A DNA stretch of 64,000 nucleotides from Clostridia bacterium (GTDB lineage: Bacteria; Bacillota; Clostridia; Peptostreptococcales; Anaerovoracaceae). The DNA lies in assembly GCA_024689085.1 (NCBI GenBank), contig JAILDT010000099.1, positions 1 to 64,000 of the forward strand, given 5' to 3'. Each line of letters opens with the position of its first letter. Position 1 is the first letter of the stretch. The notes under the pieces were generated by a model. It was given only the letters and a program-made list of their open reading frames with translations. It was not told the origin of the DNA and did no database searches. The translations under genes were made by a program, and so were the position numbers. Shown piece after piece: positions 26,608-37,080 of this stretch.

Positions 26608-27374
26608 CAGACGATCGCCTCTCTGATTTTCATGATTTTGCGTGCGACTTCGTCGAACTGGTCCGGCGTAAGGGCCTGCGCCCCGTCGCAAAGAGCGTTT
26701 TTCGGATCGTTATGAACCTCGATCATGATACCGTCGGCCCCTGCCGCCGCAGCTGCCAGGGCCATCGGTTCTACAAGAGACGCCCGGCCTGCCGCATGAC
26801 TCGGGTCTACCACAACCGGCAGATCTGTCAATTCTTTCAGCGCGGCCACCGAAGAGAGATCGAGGGTAAATCTCGTATAGGATTCAAAGGTTCTGATTCC
26901 TCTCTCGCAGAGGATGACCTTGTCATTTCCTTCCGATGTGATGTATTCGGCGCTCATCAGGAGCTCCCGGAGGGTATTGGACATCCCGCGTTTGAGGAGG
27001 ATGACCTTATCGGTTCTTCCCAGCGCTCTGAGGAGTTCGAAGTTCTGCATGTTTCTGGCGCCCACCTGGATGATATCGACGTCATCAAACAGAGGCAGAT
27101 GCTCTTTGCTGACGATCTCCGTCACGACCGGCATGTCTGTGGCTTCCTTTGTCTTCAGAAGGAGTTCGATGCCTTCACGGCCCATTCCCTGAAAATCATA
27201 GGGGGACGTCCTGCCTTTGAAAGCGCCGCCACGCAGGATGCTTGCACCGGATTCTCTGACGCTCTGCGCGATCGTCAGAATCTGTTCTTCCGATTCCACC
27301 GTGCATGGTCCCGCAATCAGGGTGAAATTCCCTCCGCCTATCTTTATGCCGTTTACATCAAGCACTTTACTCAT
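26607..27374 (-). CDS. aroF: 3-deoxy-7-phosphoheptulonate synthase
   Basis: [82 protein letters not shown]. Confidence 0.95.
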   Translation of the reverse strand: MSKVLDVNGIKIGGGNFTLIAGPCTVESEEQILTIAQSVRESGASILRGGAFKGRTSPYDFQGMGREGIELLLKTKEATDMPVVTEIVSKEHLPLFDDVDIIQVGARNMQNFELLRALGRTDKVILLKRGMSNTLRELLMSAEYITSEGNDKVILCERGIRTFESYTRFTLDLSSVAALKELTDLPVVVDPSHAAGRASLVEPMALAAAAAGADGIMIEVHNDPKNALCDGAQALTPDQFDEVARKIMKIREAIV

Positions 27375-28266
27375 CTGCTGTCTCCTTCTCCGCTTCTTTC
27401 GATGTGCCGACTTCCATGATCAATATGCTGGCCAGCATCATGACCATTCCTATGTAACTGCGCGGCAGCAGCCTCTCTCCTGCGAAGAGGAATGCCACGA
27501 TTGCCGCGAAAACAGGTTCTAACGTAAATATGACACCAACGTGTGTCGCTGAAGTGTACTGCTGTCCGATCACCTGTGCGATGAAGGCAACGCCCGTGCA
27601 GAACACCGTCAGGAAAACCAGGGAAGCCCAGCAGCCTCCCGACTGAGGCAGACTCATGTCCTCAAAAATCAATGCCAGAATCAGCATCCACAGGCCTGTA
27701 AATCCCATCTGGTAGATGCCCAACTGAAACGCGTCCACGTCATCACGCCGCACGCCCGCCTCATTGATCAGCAGGAACACCGAATAGGTGAAACCGCACA
27801 TGAGACAAAGGAGGTCTCCCAGCGCAATATGCAGTTGCGAATCCAGCGTCAGCAGCGCCATGCCCGCCGTACACAGCAGCACCACGAATATGATTTTCTT
27901 TTCCGGTATGACCTTCTTTAAGAAGAACGTCAGAATCGGCGTGAAAATCACCGCTGTAGAACACAGAAACCCTGCATTCGACTGGGACGTGTACTTGACG
28001 CCGTAAGTCGCGCCGATGTAGACGACAATCAGCGCCAGGGAGACGTAAAAAGCGTATTTCAGTGTCATCCTGTTCACATGAATCGCCTTCTTCGCCGCAA
28101 TCAACCAAGCCACAGCGAAGGCACCGAGAAACCGGTATGCGTTCAGTGTCAGCGGATCAATTTCCTCCAGACACAGGTCCATCATAAAATAGGAAACGCC
28201 CCATCCCAGCGTCACCAGCATGAGCATCAGATCCGCTTTCAGTTGTGCCATTCTGTTTCCCATCAC
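27367..28266 (-). CDS. EamA/DMT-family transporter
   Basis: [67 protein letters not shown]. Confidence 0.9.
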   Translation of the reverse strand: MMGNRMAQLKADLMLMLVTLGWGVSYFMMDLCLEEIDPLTLNAYRFLGAFAVAWLIAAKKAIHVNRMTLKYAFYVSLALIVVYIGATYGVKYTSQSNAGFLCSTAVIFTPILTFFLKKVIPEKKIIFVVLLCTAGMALLTLDSQLHIALGDLLCLMCGFTYSVFLLINEAGVRRDDVDAFQLGIYQMGFTGLWMLILALIFEDMSLPQSGGCWASLVFLTVFCTGVAFIAQVIGQQYTSATHVGVIFTLEPVFAAIVAFLFAGERLLPRSYIGMVMMLASILIMEVGTSKEAEKETADE

Positions 28267-29387
28267 AGGCTTCCAATAAAGTATTCCAGCGCCAGTCTTC
28301 CCGGCATCAGACCGGATTTGACGTTCTTTTCAACTTTATATCCATTGGCGAGAGCCGTCTTCAGTTTCGCTGTTCCCATCCGGCTGCCGCTCTCGAGGGC
28401 TTTCTTTGTTCTGTACTCCGCGATTCGTTTGCCTCGGCCCAGATATCCTCCCTGCAGGGTCTTTTGTATTTCGACCAGACTCTTGCCGTCGTCCTTCATC
28501 TCGCAGGCTGTGAGCATGATCTCCAGCTGTTCGTTGATTCTTGCCAGAATGCTCATGTCCGGTTCTCCGTCTTGCAGCAGATAATGCAAAAGCCGCAGCG
28601 CCTCGTCTTTCCTGTTCTGCGCCAACGCATCGATCATGCGGAACACATTTTTCTCAGGGTTTGTCCCGATGACTTCCGAAACGTCCTCCGCTTTGATCTC
28701 CGGCGCGTCACCGCAGTAGGCGATGATTTTGCGCAGATCATTGTCCAGTTCGTAGAGTCCGTAGTCCGTATCCCTGCTTTCATAGCCTGTATCCCGCATC
28801 AGCATGGATACGATACCTGGGCTGTAGCTTTTGCCCGAGGCGCGCAGGCGTTTTTCAATGAAACCGCTGAGCTGCCGCCTGTTCAGAGGCCCGAAGTCAT
28901 AGACGCGGCCGATGCCTTTGCGTCCCTGTTTTGAGACTTTTTTATATATTTCCGAGTCCTTGAACGACCGCTCAGCCTTGTAATCCGATGGATTCGCGGC
29001 AGTGATGATCAGAAGTGTCGCCGCCGGATCAATCTTGTCCAGCTGTTCCGCCAGTTCTTTCTTCTCGGTTGAACTTTTGTCGATGGTCTTCGGCATCCTG
29101 CCTCTGCCGTCGTAAAACTCAGGCAGGAAGACGACTTTTCTCTCCGACAGGAACGGAACAGTCTCCAGATGGCCGATAATGTCAGCAGCCGCAGCCTTAT
29201 CCCGCTCTATGGTTGCCAGATCCAGCATGGCGCACGCTTCGCTGACATATTTGTCAATGAGCCGCTTGGCGTAGAAATCGACCAGGTACTCCTCGCTGCC
29301 GCAGAGCAACACAACAGCAGGGATATCTCCCGCTTTCATATCCTCTGTCAGCTGTTCATATGCGTGTTTTTCGTCTTTGTAAGCCAT
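28263..29387 (-). CDS. holA: DNA polymerase III subunit delta
   Basis: VVLLCGSEEYLVDFYAKRLIDKYV, ETVPFLSERKVVFL, ILARINEQLEIMLTACEMKDDGKSLVEIQKTL; typical HolA layout. Confidence 0.88.
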   Translation of the reverse strand: MAYKDEKHAYEQLTEDMKAGDIPAVVLLCGSEEYLVDFYAKRLIDKYVSEACAMLDLATIERDKAAAADIIGHLETVPFLSERKVVFLPEFYDGRGRMPKTIDKSSTEKKELAEQLDKIDPAATLLIITAANPSDYKAERSFKDSEIYKKVSKQGRKGIGRVYDFGPLNRRQLSGFIEKRLRASGKSYSPGIVSMLMRDTGYESRDTDYGLYELDNDLRKIIAYCGDAPEIKAEDVSEVIGTNPEKNVFRMIDALAQNRKDEALRLLHYLLQDGEPDMSILARINEQLEIMLTACEMKDDGKSLVEIQKTLQGGYLGRGKRIAEYRTKKALESGSRMGTAKLKTALANGYKVEKNVKSGLMPGRLALEYFIGSL

Positions 29388-29426
29388 AACAACCCCCGCA
29401 GCGTGATTATACCATGAAAACAGGTT

Positions 29427-31799
29427 CTATTCATCATGAATCATCGTTCTTACGTTCTGCATATTACCGTTCCTGATTTCCACCCCAACAGCACCCTGCA
29501 GATCGTTTCTGAAAACATCGATTCTGTGTGCGCTGAGTCTCTCCAGCGTTTCCGGCGTCGGATGGCCATACAGATTATTCTTTCCGACCTGAATCACGGC
29601 CATGTCAGGGCAAACGGCAGCCAGAAACTCCTCAGATGTGCTAGTCTTGCTGCCGTGATGACCGACTTTCAGGATATCCGTCTTCAGTTTTGATGCCGCC
29701 ACATGGCTGCGAATCAGCTCTTTCTCACCTTCTTCTCCCAGATCTCCGGTAATCAGTACGGATGTTTCACCACGGCGACCTGTAACATTGACCTTGAACA
29801 CGAGGCTGAGCAGATTCTCATCTGTATCATTTGCGATCATGCGCCCGTATTCTGCGTCGGAACGTCTGTCGGGATAAAGAATATCAACATATACAGAATG
29901 ATAGTTATGTCTATCACCTAGCGGAACAGTATCTCCCGCTCCCAAATAGATAATATCGCCCTTGGAAAGCCCTGTATCCTCCGCGATCTGCTCCGCTTTG
30001 CGCCGGTTTGCTTCGTAGACATAGACGTGATCCACCATTCCCAGCTGGGACAGCTCGCAGATGCCTTTGTAATGGTCTGTATGCAGATGTGTGACAAAGG
30101 CTCCGTCCACATGTGATATACCGTTCTTCAGCAGATATTCCCGCAAAATGCTCTTCCCTACGTTATAATCAGCACTTCCTCCGCCATCGAACAGGTAACA
30201 ACCGCTTTCTGTTCTGACGCAGATACAGTCACCCTGCCCTACATCTACAAACGTGATATCACAATCCTCGAATCCGTCCGATGCAAAAGCAGCAAATCCC
30301 ATGCTGAGCACCAGAATGAGAACTAGCATTCTCAGTACGTAGCGCCCCTTTCGCGCCGCTCTGAGCAGACCAAGCCGTCCTTCTTCCGTTGCAAACAGGA
30401 GCAGACACAGATAATAGACTGCCATGAGCCATAGCGGCGGGCTGGGGACCTGAAACGTGCTGATGCCATCTATCTGCGTGGTCTCGTTGAGCCGGATGAG
30501 CACGGCGCACAAGGGTTTCAGTATCGCAGCAGCCGGCACCAGCAGGCTGCCTGGGCTCAGCACCATGCATACGAGCGCCAGCGGCACGATCAGCCCCGTT
30601 AGGGCAACCACGGGAACATTGATGATCACCGCCAGCAAAGAAAGACTGTTGAAATTGTAGAGAATGAAAGGTCCCAGCCCTACCTGCACAGCGGCGCTGG
30701 CCAGAAAGATGCCGGTATAGATCCTTTTCATATAAGGCAGCACCAGCGTAAGGGAAAGCACGGCCAGAAAAGACATCTGAAAGCCCGCGTTGAACACCAT
30801 ATAGGGATGATGGACAATGACGCCGATCAGGACGAGAAATGCCGCGTTGGCGAGATCGTAGCGCCTGTTCCGGATGCCTGCTGCAATGTGCAGGAGCACC
30901 ATGATCACAGCCCTGGTGACGGACGGCGAAAAGCCGGCTGCCGCTGCGTAGAGCAAGAAAAAGACTGTGTTGAACAGTAGGAACGTCCATCCTTTTCTCC
31001 ACCGCCACAGTCTTAGAATGAATCCGTAAATGATACCGATGTGCAGGCCGCTGACTGCCAGAATGTGCGCTGTGCCGTTCTTCCGGAAAGACTCCAGCAC
31101 GTCTTCATCGAGGCTCCCTTTATCGCCGAACAGAACTGCCCGAATCAGCGCGCCGGTCAATGGATCTGTCTGCGCTGTGAGTCTTTGGATAAATCCTTCC
31201 CGAGCCAGGAAAATCTTGTTTTTGAGGAATGCCGGGGGATCCTCTGCGAAGGAGCTTACCGGAGATACTGTCACTGCGTCGCAGGTCATGGTCTTCGTCA
31301 CGCCCAGAGAACGCAGGTAGAGCGCATAATCGAAGCATCCCGGATTTCTCCTGACAGACGGGGCTTTGCACTTCCCCAGGGCTTCCACCCCGCAGCCTTC
31401 CGCCGCAACGCCATCGATTCGGCAGTTGTCGTAGCTTTTGCATAAAATCTTCCCGCAGTCTGTCTTTATGATCATCTGGAGACAGGGTTCGCCCGCCGCC
31501 GTTACCCGCTCTTCACAGTCGATGATCTCTCCGCAGATACTGTTTCCGTTAAGCCGCGACGCTTCTTCCATCAGCGTACGGTCCGCGTGCCAGAATGAAG
31601 CGCATCCGAGACAGTAAGAAATGAGAATCACCACGGCAACGGCTCTTCTTTTGCCTCGCCTTTCTTCCTTTCCGCGCAAATGCATCCCGCACGCGGCTGC
31701 TACCATCGCAGCAGTTGCCACGACAATACTGGAATAATATGAAATCACAATGGCCGCCACACAGCCGCAGGCGGCGAAAAGCATGGGTCTTCTCATCAT
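29427..31799 (-). CDS. comEC: DNA internalization-related competence protein ComEC/Rec2
   Basis: NGTAHILAVSGLHIGIIYG, AAAGFSPSVTRAVIMVLLH, VDVGQGDCICVRTESG, FVTHLHTDHYKGI, VGHHGSKTSTSEEFLAAV; start chosen at MMRRPML after GGGGG RBS (31799). Confidence 0.92.
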   Translation of the reverse strand: MMRRPMLFAACGCVAAIVISYYSSIVVATAAMVAAACGMHLRGKEERRGKRRAVAVVILISYCLGCASFWHADRTLMEEASRLNGNSICGEIIDCEERVTAAGEPCLQMIIKTDCGKILCKSYDNCRIDGVAAEGCGVEALGKCKAPSVRRNPGCFDYALYLRSLGVTKTMTCDAVTVSPVSSFAEDPPAFLKNKIFLAREGFIQRLTAQTDPLTGALIRAVLFGDKGSLDEDVLESFRKNGTAHILAVSGLHIGIIYGFILRLWRWRKGWTFLLFNTVFFLLYAAAAGFSPSVTRAVIMVLLHIAAGIRNRRYDLANAAFLVLIGVIVHHPYMVFNAGFQMSFLAVLSLTLVLPYMKRIYTGIFLASAAVQVGLGPFILYNFNSLSLLAVIINVPVVALTGLIVPLALVCMVLSPGSLLVPAAAILKPLCAVLIRLNETTQIDGISTFQVPSPPLWLMAVYYLCLLLFATEEGRLGLLRAARKGRYVLRMLVLILVLSMGFAAFASDGFEDCDITFVDVGQGDCICVRTESGCYLFDGGGSADYNVGKSILREYLLKNGISHVDGAFVTHLHTDHYKGICELSQLGMVDHVYVYEANRRKAEQIAEDTGLSKGDIIYLGAGDTVPLGDRHNYHSVYVDILYPDRRSDAEYGRMIANDTDENLLSLVFKVNVTGRRGETSVLITGDLGEEGEKELIRSHVAASKLKTDILKVGHHGSKTSTSEEFLAAVCPDMAVIQVGKNNLYGHPTPETLERLSAHRIDVFRNDLQGAVGVEIRNGNMQNVRTMIHDE

Positions 31800-31962
31800 A
31801 TTCCCAATCCCCCTCATGTTAAAACTACCACACGAAAATGGTAATTTCAAGCATGATTTCCTTATATTAACATTCTCTTTTTTCATGCTTTTTTTCACAT
31901 AAACCGCCGTACCTATGCTATAATTCTTATGTATGTTTTTTCTCAAACAGGGGGATAGAATT

Positions 31963-34900
31963 TTGGCTGACAAATATAATGAAACGAATGACGATTTCTT
32001 CGCGAAATTTGATGAAATAGCTGAGAAGGAAAACGGCAAAATTGCTGAGACGGACACCTACAGCGCCGATGCGGCTGACGCTGAATACTCTTACGGCTCT
32101 GCGTCCAGTTACCGCTCCGGATCATCGAAGGAAACTGTCTCGAGAAAGACCCAGCGCACCAAGACCAAACTGATCAAGACCAGCGCCAAAGCGGAAAAAG
32201 CGAAAAAGAAAAAGGCTGCGCTAAAGGCAGAAAAGTCTGCCGTAGAGGCGGAACTTGCTGCTCTGGAGGAAAAGCCTGTTCGGGCTGAGAAAAAGACTTC
32301 TGCCAAGGTCGAAAAAGCCAAAAAGAGCGCTTCCAGCGCCAGGGCCAGAGCTATCGCCGCTTCTTCCAAATTCGGCGGCAGTGCTTCCGGTAAGACCAAT
32401 CGCAAGCCACTCAAGAAAGAATCCCCATCGAAAGCATTCCTGAAGACCTTCGTGGCCCTCATGCTCATGCTTGTTTTTGCAATCGGTATTTATGTCGGCT
32501 TCATCTTTGTGAAAGCGCCTGCGATCAACACAGATGACATTTATTCACAGATCAGCCAGCGCTCCATCATGTACGATACAGACGGAAACGAAATAGAGAG
32601 TCTCTACTTCTCTAACGGCAACAGAACCGTCATCAAATACAAAGACATCCCTGAGAACATGGTCAACGCTGTCATCGCCATCGAAGACCACAAGTTCTGG
32701 ACCCACCACGGATTCAACTTCATTCGTATGGTCGGCGCCGTCAAGGAAAGTATCTTCGGCGGCGGCGAGGTCAGCGGTACGTCGACGGTTACCCAACAGC
32801 TCGCAAGAAACGTCTATCTGGCTGAAATCAAGAGCCAGCGAAGTATCTCGCGTAAGCTGACGGAGATGTACTGCACCATTGTCCTCGAAAAAGATCTGTC
32901 AAAGGAGCAGATCATGGAGGCCTATCTGAATACCATCTATCTGGGCTTCAATTCCTATGGTGTCGAAGCTGCTGCGGAATCCTATTTCTCAGAAAAGGCC
33001 AGCGACCTTACGCTTGAACAGTGTGCGGCTCTGGCTGCCCTTCCGCAGTCTCCTGACGTATACGCTCTTGTATACTCAGATTACTATAACAGCAATACTT
33101 CTCTTCCGAAAATCAAGAAAACTCCGGCTGTCACCTATCTCTATAATGGAGATATGACAAAAGACAGAAGAGAATACATCCTCAACACCATGTGCTCCAG
33201 CGGCAACATCACCGAGGAGCAGCGTGACAAAGCACTCAAAAAGGACATTCAGGATGAAATCAAGATCGGCACCACAGCGGACGCCAGCAAAATTTCCTAC
33301 TTTACGGACTACGCGCTGGATCGGCTGATCGATGATATTATGGAGGAATACGGCATCTCTGAAAACGACGCTGAGAACATGGTCTACACAAAGGGCCTGC
33401 AGATCTACACCTCCATGGATTCAAAAATTCAGAACATCATGGAAGAAGAGTTCGAAGATGACAGCAACTTCACTTCCATCTCCTACACCCGCACGAACGC
33501 CGACAACAATCTGATCAGTGAAAACGGCGTCGTGCTGGCATACGCATATTCTAACTACTTCAATGACAATGACGAGTTTACTCTGGCTTCTAACGAATAC
33601 AAGAAGAATAGCGACGGAAGCCTGAAGATACTCAAAGACAAGCGGCTCAATTTCTACCAGACCTCGTCTTCGGCGGGAGAAGATATCAGTGTGGAGTTCA
33701 AGAGCATGTACAAGAAGGAATCTGACGGCAAGTTCTACTTCATTGAGAGCGGCGCCCTCTCCATTCCTGCGGAGTATAAGACCCTTGACGAAAACGGCAA
33801 CTGCATTGTATCCGCACAGTTCTTTACAGATTTTCCGAACTTCTTCAAGAAGACGGAAGATGGTCTTACGGTAACAGATGACAACTATTCCCTGAAGCAA
33901 AAGGTCCGTCAGCCACAGGCTGCCGCAGTCATCATTGAGAACAAGACCGGAGAGGTCAAGGGCATGATGGGCGGCCGCGGGGCCACAGGTAAACAGCTTT
34001 ACAACAGAGCAGTCAATCCGCGTCAGCCGGGTTCCTCCATCAAGCCGATCGCGGTATACGGCCCTGCCATCCAGATGAGCTATGAATATCACAAGGCCAA
34101 CAAGAGACTCAGCCTCGATACGAGCGACGGCTCTGACTGGGGTAAATATGTCACTGCGGGAAGCGTCATCAACGATGCGCTGACCAAGGACGGAAACGGC
34201 AGGGTATGGCCGAAGAACGACGACCACGGTTACCATGGACCTACTACGGTAAGAGAGGCGCTACAACAGTCGCTGAACGTCTGCTCCTATAAGATTTTCC
34301 AGCAGATCGACCGCAATGTAGGCGCTGAGTACTGTCTCGATATGCTCAAAAAGAACGGCATTACCACCCTCAACGATGAGACCGACTGCAACCCTGCAGC
34401 CATCTCTCTGGGCGGCCTGACATACGGTTTGACACCGCTCGAAGAAGCAGCCGCTTATGAAACCTTCGTAAACGGCGGTGTATATAAGACGCCGATCTTC
34501 TACACCAAGGTCCTTGACTCGAACAACAATGTTCTATTTGAGAAACGTGCTGAAGAAACACAAGTCTACGATCCTGGCGTCGCCTGGATCATGACTGACG
34601 TGCTCAACACTGTCGTAACCAGGGGTATCGGCCGCAGCGCTTCCATCAGTTCGCAGCCTGCCGGCGGTAAGACCGGAACAACAAGTAACATGTACGATAT
34701 CTGGTTCTCCGGATTCACGCCTTACTACTCCATGTCACTGTGGATGGGCAACGACATCAACATGTCTGTATCCAACTACTCGTACAAAGCTGCAGGATTC
34801 TGGGCTGCGATCATGGGCCGCGTCTGTGAAGATCTTCCGCGCGCGTCCTTCTCCGAGAAACCTGCCACCGTACAGCAGGTTGCCGGTGAATACTACACCG

Positions 34901-35106
34901 AAGGCACCTACTCCAAGGTCGTGAAGAAGAAGACGAAGGAAAAGACAAAGAAGGAAAAGACAGAAGCAGAAACGACGATGGCTCCGACACTGGCTCCTGC
35001 AACAACAGGTCCCCCTCCGGCAACAACAGATGCCCCTGAATCATCACCTACGCTTCCTTCACCAACACAAACACAGGCCCCTAGCAGTGATGCGGATCAA
35101 CAATAG
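31963..35106 (+). CDS. Class A penicillin-binding protein (PBP1A-like)
   Basis: Glycosyltransferase AVIAIEDHKFWTHHGFNFIRMVGA/GTSTVTQQLARNVYL, transpeptidase RQPGSSIKPIAVYGPA, PAGGKTGTTSNMYDIWFSGF; likely TTG start at 31963 behind AGGGGGA. Confidence 0.94.
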   Translation: MADKYNETNDDFFAKFDEIAEKENGKIAETDTYSADAADAEYSYGSASSYRSGSSKETVSRKTQRTKTKLIKTSAKAEKAKKKKAALKAEKSAVEAELAALEEKPVRAEKKTSAKVEKAKKSASSARARAIAASSKFGGSASGKTNRKPLKKESPSKAFLKTFVALMLMLVFAIGIYVGFIFVKAPAINTDDIYSQISQRSIMYDTDGNEIESLYFSNGNRTVIKYKDIPENMVNAVIAIEDHKFWTHHGFNFIRMVGAVKESIFGGGEVSGTSTVTQQLARNVYLAEIKSQRSISRKLTEMYCTIVLEKDLSKEQIMEAYLNTIYLGFNSYGVEAAAESYFSEKASDLTLEQCAALAALPQSPDVYALVYSDYYNSNTSLPKIKKTPAVTYLYNGDMTKDRREYILNTMCSSGNITEEQRDKALKKDIQDEIKIGTTADASKISYFTDYALDRLIDDIMEEYGISENDAENMVYTKGLQIYTSMDSKIQNIMEEEFEDDSNFTSISYTRTNADNNLISENGVVLAYAYSNYFNDNDEFTLASNEYKKNSDGSLKILKDKRLNFYQTSSSAGEDISVEFKSMYKKESDGKFYFIESGALSIPAEYKTLDENGNCIVSAQFFTDFPNFFKKTEDGLTVTDDNYSLKQKVRQPQAAAVIIENKTGEVKGMMGGRGATGKQLYNRAVNPRQPGSSIKPIAVYGPAIQMSYEYHKANKRLSLDTSDGSDWGKYVTAGSVINDALTKDGNGRVWPKNDDHGYHGPTTVREALQQSLNVCSYKIFQQIDRNVGAEYCLDMLKKNGITTLNDETDCNPAAISLGGLTYGLTPLEEAAAYETFVNGGVYKTPIFYTKVLDSNNNVLFEKRAEETQVYDPGVAWIMTDVLNTVVTRGIGRSASISSQPAGGKTGTTSNMYDIWFSGFTPYYSMSLWMGNDINMSVSNYSYKAAGFWAAIMGRVCEDLPRASFSEKPATVQQVAGEYYTEGTYSKVVKKKTKEKTKKEKTEAETTMAPTLAPATTGPPPATTDAPESSPTLPSPTQTQAPSSDADQQ

Positions 35107-35108
35107 CC

Positions 35109-35789
35109 ATGATCATATTAGCTTCCGCCTCACCGAGGCGCATAGAAATGTTACAGAATGCCGGCTATGACCCCGTGGTCAGGCCGGCTTCCATCATAGA
35201 GAGTCTTCCCTTCGACATGAAGCCGGAATCCGCAACGATGTATCTGGCCATGAAGAAGGCTTTTGCTGTTGCCGATGAAATCACTCCTCTGGCAGAAGAC
35301 GGCGTGAGCGTACATAATCCGGTGCGGTTTTCCGTGAACACCGCCGCGTCCCCTGCCGGCGAGGACATCATCATTATCGGCGCAGATACGGTCGTTGTAC
35401 ACGATGGACGTATCATCAGCAAACCGAAGGACGAAATCGACGCATATCGCATTCTGAGCGCTCTCAGAGGCACTTCACATCACGTCGTGACAGGCTGCTG
35501 CGTCTGCAAAGTCTCCTACTACGGCCAGATGAAACTGGAAAACGCCAACCAGTATGAACTCACGGACGGCGTCAGGAGCGCACACTGTTTCTATGAAGAT
35601 ACCGAGGTCTTCTTCAAGTCCTATTCCAACGAAGAACTCCGGGCGTACGTCCGCACGGATGAGCCTTATGATAAGGCAGGCGGATACGCCATTCAGGGTA
35701 CCTTCGGGAAGTACATCGACCACATTGAAGGCGATATGGACAACGTGATCGGGCTGCCTCTCGCCCGACTGAAAGAATACATTGATTAA
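35109..35789 (+). CDS. maf: Maf-family nucleoside triphosphate pyrophosphatase
   Basis: ILASASPRRIEMLQNAGYD, IIGADTVVVHDGRIISKPKDEIDAYRIL, YDKAGGYAIQGTFGKYI. Confidence 0.94.
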   Translation: MIILASASPRRIEMLQNAGYDPVVRPASIIESLPFDMKPESATMYLAMKKAFAVADEITPLAEDGVSVHNPVRFSVNTAASPAGEDIIIIGADTVVVHDGRIISKPKDEIDAYRILSALRGTSHHVVTGCCVCKVSYYGQMKLENANQYELTDGVRSAHCFYEDTEVFFKSYSNEELRAYVRTDEPYDKAGGYAIQGTFGKYIDHIEGDMDNVIGLPLARLKEYID

Positions 35790-35801
35790 CGGAGGAAAAA
35801 C

Positions 35802-36974
35802 ATGAAATTCGGAATACTGAAGGACATCAAAAGCGGCGAATACCGCGTGATCGCTACGCCTACAGAAGTCGGAATCCTCGTCGGCGACGGCAACGAGGTT
35901 CTCATCTGCAGCGGCGCGGGCTTCAAGGCAGGATTCGACGATGAAGACTATGCAAAAGCAGGCGCAACAGTTGTAGACGACAACGAAACCATCTGGAAAG
36001 AATGTGATTTCGTTGCGAAGGTCAAGGAAATCGACCCGAGCGAATACGATCTGCTGAAAGAAAATCAGATTATCTACACCTGCATCCACCCTGCTGCCCA
36101 CAAGGAAGAAGTCGACGTTCTGCTCGAAAAGAAAGTCATCGCTTTTACGGCAGAAGACTCTCACCGATTCGGCTCTCCAAACTGCGAAGCAGCCGGCAAA
36201 GCAGGTGCGTTCATGGGCCTCTGGGCGATGATGAGCACCAATGGCGGCAGCGGCAAATTCGCTTCAGGACTTGCCGGCGCACCGGGTGTCAGCGCTGTCG
36301 TGTGCGGATGCGGCATCGTCGGTAAGGCGGCGATCGAAGTGCTGGTCAATCTGGGCTGCAAAGTTACCGTTGCAGACGTCAACGTAGGTGTCCTGCGCGA
36401 TATCAGCAGCAAGTACAACGGCAAAATCTCCACGATGATTTCCAACCGCATCAACATGCAGAACATCCTTCCGTCTACAGATATGGTCGTCAACTGTGTC
36501 CGCTGGCCAAAGGATGCCAAGGAGTACATGATCGACAGAGCCATGGTCGCCTCCATGAAGCGCGGCTCCGTCATTGTCGATATCAGCAATGATTACGGTT
36601 GCATCGAAACCTTCCACGAAACGACCCATGAGGATCCGGTCTATATTGAAGAAGGCGTTGTACACTACTGCGTCAACAATATCCCGGGTGCGATCGCCGG
36701 ATCAACGTCTGTTTCCTACGCAGCCTCTGTACTTCCTCACTTCAGGAACATCATCAACAACGGCGTTGCGGGAGCGTGTGTCAGAGACGGCTTCCTGAGG
36801 AGGAGCCTGACCGTTTACAAAGGCTATCTCACCCACGAGGAGACCAGCGGTATACAGAACAGACCGTGGATTCCGCCGGAAAAGATTCTCGGTATCGAAA
36901 ATGAAAAACTCGATCCGGCTCCAAAAACTACTCTCACCAGATCCGACAATTACTACGAATCAGTCGAGTTGTAA
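35802..36974 (+). CDS. ald: Alanine dehydrogenase
   Basis: MKFGILKDIKSGEYRVIATPTEV, VCGCGIVGKAAIEVLVNLGCKVTVADVN, CVNNIPGAIAGSTSVSYAASVLPH. Confidence 0.93.
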   Translation: MKFGILKDIKSGEYRVIATPTEVGILVGDGNEVLICSGAGFKAGFDDEDYAKAGATVVDDNETIWKECDFVAKVKEIDPSEYDLLKENQIIYTCIHPAAHKEEVDVLLEKKVIAFTAEDSHRFGSPNCEAAGKAGAFMGLWAMMSTNGGSGKFASGLAGAPGVSAVVCGCGIVGKAAIEVLVNLGCKVTVADVNVGVLRDISSKYNGKISTMISNRINMQNILPSTDMVVNCVRWPKDAKEYMIDRAMVASMKRGSVIVDISNDYGCIETFHETTHEDPVYIEEGVVHYCVNNIPGAIAGSTSVSYAASVLPHFRNIINNGVAGACVRDGFLRRSLTVYKGYLTHEETSGIQNRPWIPPEKILGIENEKLDPAPKTTLTRSDNYYESVEL

Positions 36975-37000
36975 ACCCCATTTTATGCAAAGGCAAACAA

Positions 37001-37030
37001 AAAGGGTGTCACATGAATGTGACACCCTTT
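37001..37030. terminator. Bidirectional terminator between ald and etfA
   Basis: aaagggtgtcaca-tgaa-tgtgacacccttt. Confidence 0.85.
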
Positions 37031-37080
37031 ATATGTTTTTGAACTTTCAACTGATTTAATGGTTTGAATTGATTGTCAGT

